Shown here: positions 41,460 through 50,065 of the stretch, one piece after another
How the letters are laid out: each line of letters begins with the position of its first letter
How positions within the stretch are numbered: the first letter of the stretch is position 1
Source: Microbulbifer agarilyticus
GTDB lineage: Bacteria; Pseudomonadota; Gammaproteobacteria; Pseudomonadales; Cellvibrionaceae
Direction: 5' to 3'
NCBI RefSeq assembly: GCF_020171345.1
Contig: NZ_JAIUZM010000001.1
Coordinates: 372,001-436,000 of the forward strand
Length of the DNA stretch: 64,000 bases
The notes under the pieces: model-generated
Databases searched by the model: none
What the model was told of the DNA's origin: nothing
Seen by the model: only the letters and a program-made list of their open reading frames with translations
Position numbers and translations under genes: made by a program

Positions 41460-41978
41460 TTACCAGTCCTTGAAGTTGATAGCGGACTGGTTGCCGGCAA
41501 TCTGGATCTCAACAAACTTGGGACCCACTGCTTTTTCCACGCTGTAACGCGCTGTCGCACGGTACTCTTTGCCGGACTTGGACTTGCCGAAATAAGTCAC
41601 TTCCAGCGGGTGCGCGCCGGTCTGCACATTGGCGGTATGGATACGCTGTACCCCACCCAGCTGCAGGGCTTCGATTTCGCGGTAGGTGTATAAGTGGTGA
41701 GCGACCACCTGGTTATCGAGCTTCACCTCGACAGATTCAAGACTGAATTCGGAACTGTTGGGGAGGGAAACAAACAGGGCGACCTGAGTGTTGGACGGAA
41801 ACAGCAGCTTCTCTTCCAGGCGATTGAGCTCGGACGTAAGACTGATCACATCTTTCTTTACGTCCTGAATCTGCTCGTCGAGCCCGCGGATCTCTTCGCG
41901 ACTTACCTGGTTGGCCCCCTGGGCATTGGTCACCACCGCCAGCATCAGCAAAACGGTCGCCATCAGAACTCTGCACAT
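41460..41978 (-). CDS. small exported protein, first gene of the envelope-machine operon
   Basis: 172 aa. Signal peptide (MCRVLMATVLLMLAVVTNAQG), then a short coiled coil (REEIRGLDEQIQDVKKDVIS) and a beta-rich domain (FPSNTQVALFVSLPNSSEFS to FVEIQIAGNQSA). The domain looks like an Ig-like or transthyretin-like fold. Similar proteins in comparable clusters are, as I recall, sometimes labelled AraC regulators in automatic annotation; nothing here supports DNA binding. ATG at 41978 with AAGGGAT just ahead. It heads the operon of TPR, channel and ExbD genes. Confidence 0.72.
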   Translation of the reverse strand: MCRVLMATVLLMLAVVTNAQGANQVSREEIRGLDEQIQDVKKDVISLTSELNRLEEKLLFPSNTQVALFVSLPNSSEFSLESVEVKLDNQVVAHHLYTYREIEALQLGGVQRIHTANVQTGAHPLEVTYFGKSKSGKEYRATARYSVEKAVGPKFVEIQIAGNQSAINFKDW

Positions 41979-42346
41979 ATCCCTTTTACCTCAAACCCCA
42001 ACCTTTTTTATTGGCTGCGGACTCACCCGTCACTTTTCCAGCGAAGGTCGAATACGCATTCTTAGGCGGGAGATTGTATTGCAAGCAAGTGGGTGGGAGA
42101 TGTGAGGCGCTTCAAAACTCGCGCAGAGTGCGATAAGAATTTTTTCTTAAAATTCAAAGGACAAGAGAAAGAAGCTCGATTTTGTGACAGGTATCACGAG
42201 CCTCAAGCGAAGCTTCCTTGTGCGCCAGGTCACAATTTCGCCGTTAGGCGCGGAACAGGGTCATATTTTTGTGGCTCAAGCTTGTTCAAGCGATAAGAAA
42301 TGAGTCCCGCGAGGTTTGCAAGCACTCACAAACCCGGTCGGGCAGC
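41979..42346. other. noncoding gap between the machine operon and moaE
   Basis: 368 nt without a gene, clearly more AT-rich than its flanks in places. It should hold the promoter of the 172-aa-led operon, but I found no -35/-10 pair that I would defend. Near 42317-42338 a weak stem (GGTTTG/CAAACC, 10-nt loop) may end the moa transcript. A short AT-rich imperfect repeat lies near 42132-42160. Confidence 0.6.
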
Positions 42347-42826
42347 TCACCATTTCTTTAATGCTTCTTCGTCACTGTTTCGCGCCTGCACCCAGTCGCC
42401 CTTCTCGGCGCCTTTCGCGAACTCCTTCTTCCAGAAGGGGGCTCGGCTTTTCAGGAAGTCCATAATAAACGCGCAGGCATCCAGTGCAGCCTGGCGGTGG
42501 GCCGAGGTCGCGCCCACAAACACAATCTCGTCACCGGCAGAGAGCGGGCCATAGCGGTGCACAATTCGTACACGCCCCAGTGGCCAGCGCTGCGCCGCCT
42601 GCCTGGCGATATCGGTCAGTGCGGATTCCGCCATCCCGGGGTAGTGCTCCAACTCCAGTACCGCGACCGACTGCTGTTCACCCGACTCTGCTGGGGAAAA
42701 GTCTCGCACGTTACCCACAAACATCGCTGTGGCACCGTCCACATAGTTTTCACTGCGTAACAGCCTGTACTCTACCCCGGGGTCGAACCCTTCGGCCTGT
42801 ACGGAAATAGAAATTTCCAGTGGCAC
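42347..42826 (-). CDS. moaE: molybdopterin synthase catalytic subunit
   Basis: 159 aa. MoaE with MoaD-thiocarboxylate adds the dithiolene sulfurs to cyclic pyranopterin phosphate. Conserved parts seen are the N-terminal TAMFVGNVRDF, HYPGMAE, VHRYGPLSAGDEIVFV, SAHRQAALDAC and FLKSRAPFWKKE with the catalytic Lys. GTG start at 42826 with GGGAGG 5 nt ahead, just after the moaD stop. Last gene of the moaABCDE run. Confidence 0.96.
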   Translation of the reverse strand: MPLEISISVQAEGFDPGVEYRLLRSENYVDGATAMFVGNVRDFSPAESGEQQSVAVLELEHYPGMAESALTDIARQAAQRWPLGRVRIVHRYGPLSAGDEIVFVGATSAHRQAALDACAFIMDFLKSRAPFWKKEFAKGAEKGDWVQARNSDEEALKKW

Positions 42827-42827
42827 T

Positions 42828-43076
42828 TCAGCCTCCCGTCACCGGCGGGAAGAAGGCAACCTCATCGCCATCTTTGACCGCGGCTTCCATACTCGACAGT
42901 TTCTGGTTCAACGCCACCTGCAGCTGATCACTGGCCAGCGCCGCCTGCCACTCACTGCCCTTGGCCGCGAGGCTAGTGCGCAGGCCTGCAATATCGGTAA
43001 TACCTGAGGCTTCTGCTTGCAGACCTTCGCAGCCCAACTGCTCACGCAGGCTGGCAAAAAACAGTACGTTGATCAC
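42828..43076 (-). CDS. moaD: molybdopterin synthase sulfur carrier subunit
   Basis: 82 aa, a ubiquitin-like protein ending in the Gly-Gly needed for adenylation and thiocarboxylation. [14 protein letters not shown] at the N-terminus and [14 protein letters not shown] at the end are typical. The GTG start overlaps the moaC stop by 4 nt (GTGA). Confidence 0.96.
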   Translation of the reverse strand: MINVLFFASLREQLGCEGLQAEASGITDIAGLRTSLAAKGSEWQAALASDQLQVALNQKLSSMEAAVKDGDEVAFFPPVTGG

Positions 43077-43564
43077 GACTTTTCCTCCGCGGCTTCCGGC
43101 GTCCAGTGCCCGCGCTTGCCACCGATCTTTTCCTGAAGCCTGGTGGGTCCAATTACCATGGCCGGGTCAACGGCTTTGCACATGTCGTAAATGGTCAGTG
43201 CGGCCACACTGGCGGCGGTCAGCGCCTCCATTTCCACGCCGGTACGGCCGGCGAGGCGACAGAAGCTGGCGATGTTCACGGTGGAATTGGCCTCATCCAG
43301 TTCGAAGTCAACCTTCACCTTGGTTAGTGCCAGCGGGTGGCACAGAGGGATCAGATCGGCGGTTTTCTTGGCGGCCTGGATGCCGGCGATGCGGGCGGTG
43401 GCGAGCACATCGCCCTTTTTGTTGTTACCCGCTTGCAGTTGCGCGAAGGCTTCCGTGGACATGGCGACGGCGGAGATGGCGCGGGCAGAGCGGTCGGTGA
43501 TGTCCTTGTCGGTGACATCGACCATACTGGCTTCGCCTTGCTGGTTGAGGTGTGTCAGGGTCAT
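43073..43564 (-). CDS. moaC: cyclic pyranopterin monophosphate synthase
   Basis: 163 aa with the ATG at 43564 ([17 protein letters not shown]), matching the start of known MoaC; the TTG at 43585 adds seven unneeded residues. It makes cPMP from the product of Moa[16 protein letters not shown] and the [10 protein letters not shown] segment with catalytic residues are intact. Overlaps moaD by 4 nt. Confidence 0.96.
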   Translation of the reverse strand: MTLTHLNQQGEASMVDVTDKDITDRSARAISAVAMSTEAFAQLQAGNNKKGDVLATARIAGIQAAKKTADLIPLCHPLALTKVKVDFELDEANSTVNIASFCRLAGRTGVEMEALTAASVAALTIYDMCKAVDPAMVIGPTRLQEKIGGKRGHWTPEAAEEKS

Positions 43565-43586
43565 GTATTGGGCAACCTTGGGCAAT

Positions 43587-44102
43587 TTACTTGGTTAGAT
43601 AGCCAACGAAGTTACAGGGCTTGTGACTTGCGGTGAGCTGTTCCTGCAGCAGTTTGGTCCAGCCGGTTTTGCACGCACCGGTGGAACCGGGCAGGCAGGC
43701 GATCAGGGTGCGGTTGGCAATGCCGGCCAGTGCGCGGGACTGGATGGTGGAGGAGCCAATCTCTTCGTAACTGATGGAGCGGAACATTTCGCCGAAGCCG
43801 TCGATGTGTTTGTCGAACAGGGGGGCGAGTGCTTCTGGGGTGGAGTCGCGCCCGGCGAAGCCGGTGCCGCCGGTGGAAATAATTACTTGTACTTCTGGGT
43901 CGGCGATCCAGTCGGAGACTTGCGCACGCAGCAGGTATTTGTCGTCGATGACGATGGCTTTGTCGGCTAGATTGTGGCCGTCTGCCTGCAGGGCTTCTAC
44001 CAGGTATTTGCCAGAGGTATCGTTTTCTTCGGTTCGGGTGTCGGAAACGGTGAGAACGGCGATGTTCAGTTTTTGATTGGGATCCAGTGGGGCGTGGGAC
44101 AT
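43587..44102 (-). CDS. moaB: molybdenum cofactor biosynthesis protein B
   Basis: 171 aa, MogA/MoaB fold: [27 protein letters not shown] and [11 protein letters not shown] are conserved. It would adenylate molybdopterin before metal insertion if it works as MogA does; in E. coli MoaB itself has no proven essential role. It ends 22 nt before moaC and begins after a 190-nt gap with a large palindrome. Confidence 0.93.
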   Translation of the reverse strand: MSHAPLDPNQKLNIAVLTVSDTRTEENDTSGKYLVEALQADGHNLADKAIVIDDKYLLRAQVSDWIADPEVQVIISTGGTGFAGRDSTPEALAPLFDKHIDGFGEMFRSISYEEIGSSTIQSRALAGIANRTLIACLPGSTGACKTGWTKLLQEQLTASHKPCNFVGYLTK

Positions 44103-44168
44103 TTTTTGGTGCTCCGTCGCGGCCTTTTATGTTGGGTACTTTGTTCTTGGTTCTGTGGCGAGCAGGCA

Positions 44169-44262
44169 TCGGGTGAAGGGGTTCAGGACCGCTGTGAATA
44201 CATCCCTGTACGCTTCGTCGGCAACATCCCTGTTGCCGACGATCCTGAACCCCTTCACCCGA
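44169..44262. repeat. nested inverted repeat between moaA and moaB
   Basis: Perfect 20-bp outer arms TCGGGTGAAGGGGTTCAGGA (44169-44188) and its complement (44243-44262). Inside lies a perfect 10-bp hairpin GTCGGCAACA-TCCC-TGTTGCCGAC (44217-44240). CATCCCTGT occurs twice within it. The layout is like a dispersed intergenic palindromic element (MITE- or REP-like). No other copy is seen in this window. Confidence 0.8.
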
Positions 44263-44291
44263 CACCCGCTCTTCAATTCTGAGTTTCGCGC

Positions 44292-45275
44292 TTAGCCACC
44301 AATTATCGAGAGGTTTTCTGTTCCTCCCGTATTGCCCTGCTGTAAGTAGTGGCTGACTTCTTTATTACCGATCATGGTTCTTACACTTTCCGCCAGCGCA
44401 CTGGCATCGCCATCGCGAATCGCATGGCGCAAATCAATGCCGGTATCGGAAAACAGGCACAGGTGCAGTTTGCCCTGGGCGGAGATGCGCAGTCGGTTAC
44501 AGCTGCTGCAGAAGTCTTTGCTGTAGGGCGTAATCAAACCGATACGGCCGGCGTAGTCGGGGTGGACGTATTCACGGGCGGGGCCGGCATCGATGGCGCG
44601 AGGGAGTAATTGCCAGCCGGTTTCGATCAATAGCTGCTCGATTTCGGCGCCGCGCAGGTGGTTGCTGGCGAAGTAGTCGCGGTTGTCGCCGGTCTGCATC
44701 AGTTCGATAAAGCGGAGGGTGACCGGGGTGGTTTTGAGCCAGGCCAGAAACTGTTGCAGTCGATCGCGCGCACCGTCACTGAGCAGCACAGCGTTGACCT
44801 TGGTTTGTACGCCCAATTCCAGTGCGCGGTCGATACCGGTCAGAATTTTAGGCAGGCAATCGTGGCCGGTTATGTGGGCAAATTCACTGGGGTCGAGGCT
44901 GTCGATACTGATATTGAGCTGGTCGAGGCCCGCGTGGTGCCAGGTGTCGATAGCAGCAGGCAACTTGTAGCCGTTGCTGGTGACGGCGACGCGGCGGATG
45001 CCCGGGGTGGTCTTTGCGGCCTGGATGAGTTGCGGGAGATCTTTGCGTAAAGATGGCTCGCCGCCGGTCAGGCGCACCTTTCTGGTGCCGAGCTGGGCGA
45101 AGGCGCGCATGACGGTGGTGGCTTCCGCGACACTGAGGTCGGGCTGCTTAGGGCTGGCCTGGTAGCCGTCGGGCAGGCAGTAGTCGCAACGGAAGTTGCA
45201 GACATCTGTCACCGACAGGCGCAGATAGTAGAAACGACGGCCGTGGCCGTCTTCCAATACGCGGTTTTCCTTCAT
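44292..45275 (-). CDS. moaA: GTP 3',8-cyclase (radical SAM)
   Basis: 327 aa. MoaA starts molybdopterin synthesis by cyclising GTP. The N-terminal radical-SAM cluster CNFRCDYC and the C-terminal cluster CSSCNRLRISAQGKLHLC are intact, and the protein ends in Gly-Gly as most MoaA do. Both GTG (45278) and ATG (45275) are possible starts; GGAAAGG just upstream favours the ATG. The gene is preceded by a Moco RNA motif, so Moco or its metal state should control it and the moaBCDE genes behind it. Confidence 0.96.
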   Translation of the reverse strand: MKENRVLEDGHGRRFYYLRLSVTDVCNFRCDYCLPDGYQASPKQPDLSVAEATTVMRAFAQLGTRKVRLTGGEPSLRKDLPQLIQAAKTTPGIRRVAVTSNGYKLPAAIDTWHHAGLDQLNISIDSLDPSEFAHITGHDCLPKILTGIDRALELGVQTKVNAVLLSDGARDRLQQFLAWLKTTPVTLRFIELMQTGDNRDYFASNHLRGAEIEQLLIETGWQLLPRAIDAGPAREYVHPDYAGRIGLITPYSKDFCSSCNRLRISAQGKLHLCLFSDTGIDLRHAIRDGDASALAESVRTMIGNKEVSHYLQQGNTGGTENLSIIGG

Positions 45276-45398
45276 CACCTTTCCAAATGCGGGAGGCCGT
45301 TCGGTTTCCCTTGCGACCCTGGCGGGCGGCTAAGCCGCTCGCGGCCTACATCCCGTATCACTCGCTTATCGATGACTTAGGAATGCAGGCTCGGTGTT
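45276..45398 (-). ncRNA. Moco RNA motif (molybdenum/tungsten cofactor riboswitch candidate)
   Basis: The moaA leader ends in GCCTCCCGCATTTGGAAAGG (45297-45278), which differs at only two positions from the E. coli moaA Moco RNA as I recall it. Upstream blocks also match in order: GATACGG (45353-45359), GGCCG with a paired arm, CCAGGG (45322-45317), GCAAGGGAAACC, and the outer CACCGAGCC at the 5' end. The ribosome site lies inside the last helix, so Moco binding could block moaA translation, as proposed for E. coli. Confidence 0.85.
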
Positions 45399-45575
45399 GT
45401 TGATATCGTTCGTTTAGACAGTGTTTAAATCGAGGCCCGGTTCAGGCCATCTGCAGCACAGTCCTCTGTTCAAGATTCGCTTCAAATTACAGGTAGTTTC
45501 GGCACTACCATCCGTATTCTAACCACATCCGCCCGTCTAAATGCAATTTCACCGCCAATCTCGCGTCTGACTGAA

Positions 45576-47051
45576 TCAACAGACGTCGAGGATCTTCAGC
45601 GTGTTGGTACCACCGTGGGACTGCATCAGATCACCGCGAATCAGGATCACCCGGTCACCCTCATCGACAATGCCGCGTGCCCGCAGGGTATCCAGGGCGC
45701 GCTGGTTGAGCTCGCGGTCACCCTCGTCGTCGCCGGGCACGAACAGCACGGAGATTACCCCGCGATACAGCGCCATCCGCCGCTGGGCGACAGGCTCGTG
45801 GGCGAGACCAACAATGGGCAGGCCGGAGCGAATGCGCGAGGCGATAAGCGCCGTGTAGCCGGTCTGGGTCATACAGGCGATGGCGGTGACTCGCTCCAGG
45901 TGATTGGCAGCATACATGGCGGAGAGGGAGATGGTCTCATCGATGCGGGTAAACCCCTGATGCATGCGATGACCGGACTCCTGGGCCGAGCGTTCGCGTT
46001 CCGCCCCCAGGCACAGGCGGTGCATGGCCTCTACCGCCTCCACGGGAAAACCACCGGCGGCGGTTTCGGCCGAGAGCATAACCGCATCGGTGCCATCGAG
46101 TACCGCATTGGCCACATCGAAGACTTCCGCCCGGGTGGGCAGCGGTGCGGTAATCATGGTTTCCATCATCTGGGTGGCGGTAATCACCGCGCGGTTGAGC
46201 TGGCGGGCGCGCTTGATCATGCGCTTCTGTACCCCAATCAGGGCGGCATCCCCTATTTCCACCCCCAGGTCACCGCGGGCCACCATCACCGCTTCCGAAG
46301 CGCGGATGATGTCGTCCAGGGTGTCGTGATCCGCCACGGCCTCGGCGCGCTCAACCTTGGCCACCAGCCCAATATGCTTGCCCTCTTCACCCAACAATTC
46401 CCGGGCTTCCAGCATGTCCTCGGCGCTGCGTGGGAAGGATACCGCCAGGTAATCGACGCCAATGTCGATGGCGGTCTTGAGGTCCCGCTTGTCTTTGTCG
46501 GTGAGGGCTGCCGCAGACAGTCCACCGCCCTGTTTATTGATACCCTTGTTATTGGAGAGGCTGCCGCCCACCACCACCGTAGTCAGCACGTGGCGCTCGG
46601 TCACCTGCTCCACATTCAGGATCACCCGCCCGTCGTCCAGCAGCAGCACATCGCCGGCGGTTACATCGCTGACCAGCGCTTTGTAATCGCAGCCCACACG
46701 TGTCTCGTCACCGGCATTGGCGTCGAGCGCCATATCCAGCAGAAAGCGCTCTCCCTCATGCAGGATGACGTGATTTTCGCGGAAACGGGCGATACGGATT
46801 TTGGGCCCCTGCAGGTCACCCAGCGCCGCCACGGTTTTCCCCTGGCGCTCGGCAATCTCGCGCACCTGCTTTAAACGGCGGCGGTGATCTTCGGCAGTGC
46901 CGTGGGAAAAGTTGAGGCGCACCACGTCGACCCCGGCAGCAATCAACCTTTCCAGCACGCCCGGCTTGTCACTGGCCGGGCCCAGGGTGGCAACGATTTT
47001 GGTACGACGAAAAGGCGAGGTGGCCGGTTCGACCGTGGGGATATGGGGCAT
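45576..47051 (-). CDS. pyk: pyruvate kinase
   Basis: 491 aa. Converts PEP and ADP to pyruvate and [19 protein letters not shown], the [20 protein letters not shown] substrate-binding helix, ATQMMETMI and the C-terminal regulatory domain are all present. It lies 84 nt after the glycerate kinase gene on the same strand, so glycerate to pyruvate is encoded together. Its stop overlaps a weak stem (CGTCTG/CAGACG, 45565-45585). Confidence 0.97.
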   Translation of the reverse strand: MPHIPTVEPATSPFRRTKIVATLGPASDKPGVLERLIAAGVDVVRLNFSHGTAEDHRRRLKQVREIAERQGKTVAALGDLQGPKIRIARFRENHVILHEGERFLLDMALDANAGDETRVGCDYKALVSDVTAGDVLLLDDGRVILNVEQVTERHVLTTVVVGGSLSNNKGINKQGGGLSAAALTDKDKRDLKTAIDIGVDYLAVSFPRSAEDMLEARELLGEEGKHIGLVAKVERAEAVADHDTLDDIIRASEAVMVARGDLGVEIGDAALIGVQKRMIKRARQLNRAVITATQMMETMITAPLPTRAEVFDVANAVLDGTDAVMLSAETAAGGFPVEAVEAMHRLCLGAERERSAQESGHRMHQGFTRIDETISLSAMYAANHLERVTAIACMTQTGYTALIASRIRSGLPIVGLAHEPVAQRRMALYRGVISVLFVPGDDEGDRELNQRALDTLRARGIVDEGDRVILIRGDLMQSHGGTNTLKILDVC

Positions 47052-47135
47052 GGAGGTTTCTCTGGCAACTTGCGACCGAGTCCGGGTCTATAGACTCAGC
47101 TTAGCCAGCAATACTGCCCCGGCGGGTCTGGCTTT

Positions 47136-48455
47136 CTAGTTATCCACAGTCGGCAGCACCAGAATTGCGCGGAAATCATTAACATTGGTACGGGTTGGCC
47201 CCGTTACAATCAGATTGCCCAGTTCCGCGAAGAAGCTATAGGCGTCGTTGTTGGCGAGATACGTTTGCGGTTGCAGCCCTTGCGACAGCATCTTGGCCCA
47301 GTCATCCGGGCTGAAGGATGCGCCAGCGTTGTCTTCGGAGCCATCAATGCCATCGGTGTCGATGGCAAGACCATAGATACCCGGCGCCCCTTTTAACCCA
47401 TCGAACAGCCCCAGCAGATACTCCACATTGCGCCCGCCGCGACCATTGCCGGTCACCGTGACGCTGGTTTCACCGCCCGACAAGATCAGCAAAGGCTGGC
47501 GGAGTTCTTCCTGCACATCCAGCGCCATCGCCGCGTGCTCGGCACCCAGCTCCCGCGCCTCCCCTTCAAGGTCATCACCCAGCACACGCACCTCGACACC
47601 CGCCGCCAGCGCCGCACTGCGCGCCGCTTGCAGTGCGTCGGCTGCTTTGGCAAGCATCACGGAATGATCGCGCGTAAAGTCGGCATCATCCGGACGCGGG
47701 GATTCCGTTGCGGCTTCGAGATGTGCACGCACCTCGGGCTCGAGGTTTATCTGATAGCGCTGCAGAATTTCCAGAGCGTCGGCCGCGGTGGTGCTATCCG
47801 GCAAGGTTGGGCCCGAGGCAATCAGCGTAGGATCATCCCCGGGAACATCAGAAATTAGATAGGTCACTACACGCGCAGGATGTGCAGCGGCAGCCAGGCG
47901 TCCGCCCTTGATCGCTGACAGGTGACGGCGCACGGTATTGATCTCACCAATCGGCGCGCCGCTGCGCAACAGGGCCTTATTAATGGATTGCTTCTGCTGC
48001 AAGGTGAGCCCCGGCGCCGGCAGGCTCATCAGTGCGGAGCCTCCGCCAGAAACAAGAGCCAGAACCAGGTCCTCTTCCCCGAGCCCTTCAACAGAGGAAA
48101 GCATCCGCTTGGCCGCCTGCTCTCCGAGGTTATCCGGCATTGGGTGTGCCGCTTCCAGTACCTCGATCTTCTCGCACTGCGCAGCATGCTCGTAGCGGGT
48201 TACTACAACCCCCGAGATATCCGCCTGCGGATACTGCTGTTGCCACGCGCGCTCCAGCGCCGCTGCCATTGCGGCACTCGCCTTTCCGGCACCCACTACC
48301 AGCGTTTTCCGCCCGGGTGCCGGGAGCTGGTCTGAAAACAAGTTGTCTGGGTGTACCGAGGCAACGGTGAGCTGCGCGAGCTCACGCAACCATTGGCAAA
48401 GGCTCTCGGGGCTCATTTCAATGCGGATCGGTGGCAACGTTGGAAATGGTGGCAA
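47136..48455 (-). CDS. ttuD: glycerate 2-kinase (MOFRL/GckA-type, COG2379)
   Basis: 439 aa. N-terminal DUF4147 domain with VVGAGKASAAMAAALE, AAHPMPD and SGGGSALMSLPAPG, then a C-terminal MOFRL domain with SGGETSVTVTG-GRGGRN and DTDGIDG. It phosphorylates D-glycerate, usually to 2-phosphoglycerate; older annotation calls it hydroxypyruvate reductase TtuD. I chose a TTG start at 48455 because AAGGAG lies exactly 7 nt upstream. The ATG at 48416 has no ribosome site. With pyk it forms the pair seen in pseudomonad glyoxylate/tartrate operons. Confidence 0.93.
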   Translation of the reverse strand: MPPFPTLPPIRIEMSPESLCQWLRELAQLTVASVHPDNLFSDQLPAPGRKTLVVGAGKASAAMAAALERAWQQQYPQADISGVVVTRYEHAAQCEKIEVLEAAHPMPDNLGEQAAKRMLSSVEGLGEEDLVLALVSGGGSALMSLPAPGLTLQQKQSINKALLRSGAPIGEINTVRRHLSAIKGGRLAAAAHPARVVTYLISDVPGDDPTLIASGPTLPDSTTAADALEILQRYQINLEPEVRAHLEAATESPRPDDADFTRDHSVMLAKAADALQAARSAALAAGVEVRVLGDDLEGEARELGAEHAAMALDVQEELRQPLLILSGGETSVTVTGNGRGGRNVEYLLGLFDGLKGAPGIYGLAIDTDGIDGSEDNAGASFSPDDWAKMLSQGLQPQTYLANNDAYSFFAELGNLIVTGPTRTNVNDFRAILVLPTVDN

Positions 48456-48568
48456 GTGGCTTCTCCTTAGCAGTGCGGCGGTAATTTGACTCTGCAAAAA
48501 CAGTTCCGCTTTTGTTGCCTTCCCTATGAATAGCCTCTCACCATAGCCCGGCGTATGCGCTCACCTGA

Positions 48569-49885
48569 TCAGAGGAAGGCGAATTTCGCGAGAAAAATCG
48601 CACTCAGAATATACAGGCTTACAGAGATTTGGCGATGCTGACCGGTAAATAGCTTGAGCGCGGTATAGGTCAGAAACCCGAGTGCGATGCCATTGGCGAT
48701 GGAAAAGGTCAGCGGCATCATAATCATGGTAACCACCGCGGGAATCGCATCGGTGAGATCCTCCCAGTCGATATGCGACATGCCGCCCATCATCAGCATC
48801 GCCACATAAATCAATGCGCCAGCAGTGGCATATGCGGGGATCATCCCGGCCAGCGGCGCAAAGAACACGCACAACAGAAACAGCACACCTACCGTCACCG
48901 CGGTGAGCCCGGTGCGCCCTCCTGCGGCCACACCCGCGGCACTCTCCACAAAGCTGGTTACCGGTGGGCAGCCCACAAAGGCGCCCAGCACACTGGAGGT
49001 ACTATCTGCCTTCAAGGCCTGGGGGAGTTTTTCGATGCTGCCATCCGGCTCAATCAGCTTGGCGCGGTGAGCAACCCCCATCAGGGTACCGGCGGTATCG
49101 AAGATATTGATAAACAAAAACGCGAGGATCACGCTGACCATACTGAGATCCAGCGCCCCGCGAATATCCACCTGCATCCAGGTAGGTGCCAAGCTCGGCG
49201 GTTTGGACACCAGACCACCGTATTCCACCAGTCCCAGCACCAGCCCGATACCGGTGACCACCAGGATACTGATCAGGATCGCTCCGAACACCCGCCAGAA
49301 GCTAAGCACCGCAATCAGCAGAAAACACAGTGCACCGAGCATGGCCGGCGGCTCACGAAAGGATCCGAGGGACAGTAAAGTGGCATCGCTGGATACCACG
49401 ATGCCCGCCGACTTGAGCCCAATCAACCCAAGAAACAGCCCCACCCCTGCCCCCATGGAGTAGCGCAGGCACATAGGGATACTGTTCATAATCCACTCAC
49501 GCACCCGCGACAGGCTCATGGCCACAAACAGCACGCCAGCAATAAACACCGCACCCAGCGCTACCTGCCAGCTGTAGCCCATCTCACCGACTACCGAGTA
49601 GGCGAAGAACGCGGTCAAGCCAATACCCGGCGCCAAGCCAACCGGCCAGTTCGCGTAGAACCCCATCAGAAAGCAGGCCACCGCACTGCCCAGGCAGGTG
49701 GCCACAAACACGGCGCCGGGATCCATACCGGTACCAGAGAGCATATTGGGCGTCACGAATACCACATAGGCCATGGTGACGAAGGTGGTGAGGCCAGCGA
49801 GCAGCTCGCCGCGCACCGTGGTGCCGTGCGCGCGCAACGCAAACAGACGCTCGACCACCTTGTTTGACGACTGCTGCACCGACAT
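48569..49885 (-). CDS. NCS2-family purine permease (AzgA type)
   Basis: 438 aa, about 12-14 membrane segments. GLTTFVTMAYVVFVTPNML at the N-terminus, the NWPVGLAPGIGLTAFFAY segment and INIFDTAGTLMGVAHRA are signatures of the COG2252/AzgA group, which imports adenine, guanine or hypoxanthine with protons. The exact base cannot be told. Start ATG 49885, with AGG 6 nt upstream; an in-frame TTG lies two codons earlier. It is divergent from yeeN. I saw no purine riboswitch in the 180-nt gap. Confidence 0.94.
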   Translation of the reverse strand: MSVQQSSNKVVERLFALRAHGTTVRGELLAGLTTFVTMAYVVFVTPNMLSGTGMDPGAVFVATCLGSAVACFLMGFYANWPVGLAPGIGLTAFFAYSVVGEMGYSWQVALGAVFIAGVLFVAMSLSRVREWIMNSIPMCLRYSMGAGVGLFLGLIGLKSAGIVVSSDATLLSLGSFREPPAMLGALCFLLIAVLSFWRVFGAILISILVVTGIGLVLGLVEYGGLVSKPPSLAPTWMQVDIRGALDLSMVSVILAFLFINIFDTAGTLMGVAHRAKLIEPDGSIEKLPQALKADSTSSVLGAFVGCPPVTSFVESAAGVAAGGRTGLTAVTVGVLFLLCVFFAPLAGMIPAYATAGALIYVAMLMMGGMSHIDWEDLTDAIPAVVTMIMMPLTFSIANGIALGFLTYTALKLFTGQHRQISVSLYILSAIFLAKFAFL

Positions 49886-50065
49886 CTCCAACCTGTGGAT
49901 TAATTAACGGGAAGGGCCACTTCTAGACAGTGTGGACAATGAACGGCCTGGCGCCCAGTTGCGCAAGCCCCAGCAAGCAGCAGCGACTTCTCATTGGCCT
50001 CGCCGGCCAGTAAAATCGCCCTCTTTACCCAATTACGACTATCCCGAGATACCGGAGCTATACCC

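Noticed and set aside
43612..44265. 217-codon Arg/His-rich frame on the same strand as moaB
   Set aside because: Out-of-frame shadow of moaB plus the palindrome.
49886..50065. Purine riboswitch ahead of the NCS2 permease
   Set aside because: I could not find the paired loops or conserved core of a purine aptamer in the 180-nt gap.
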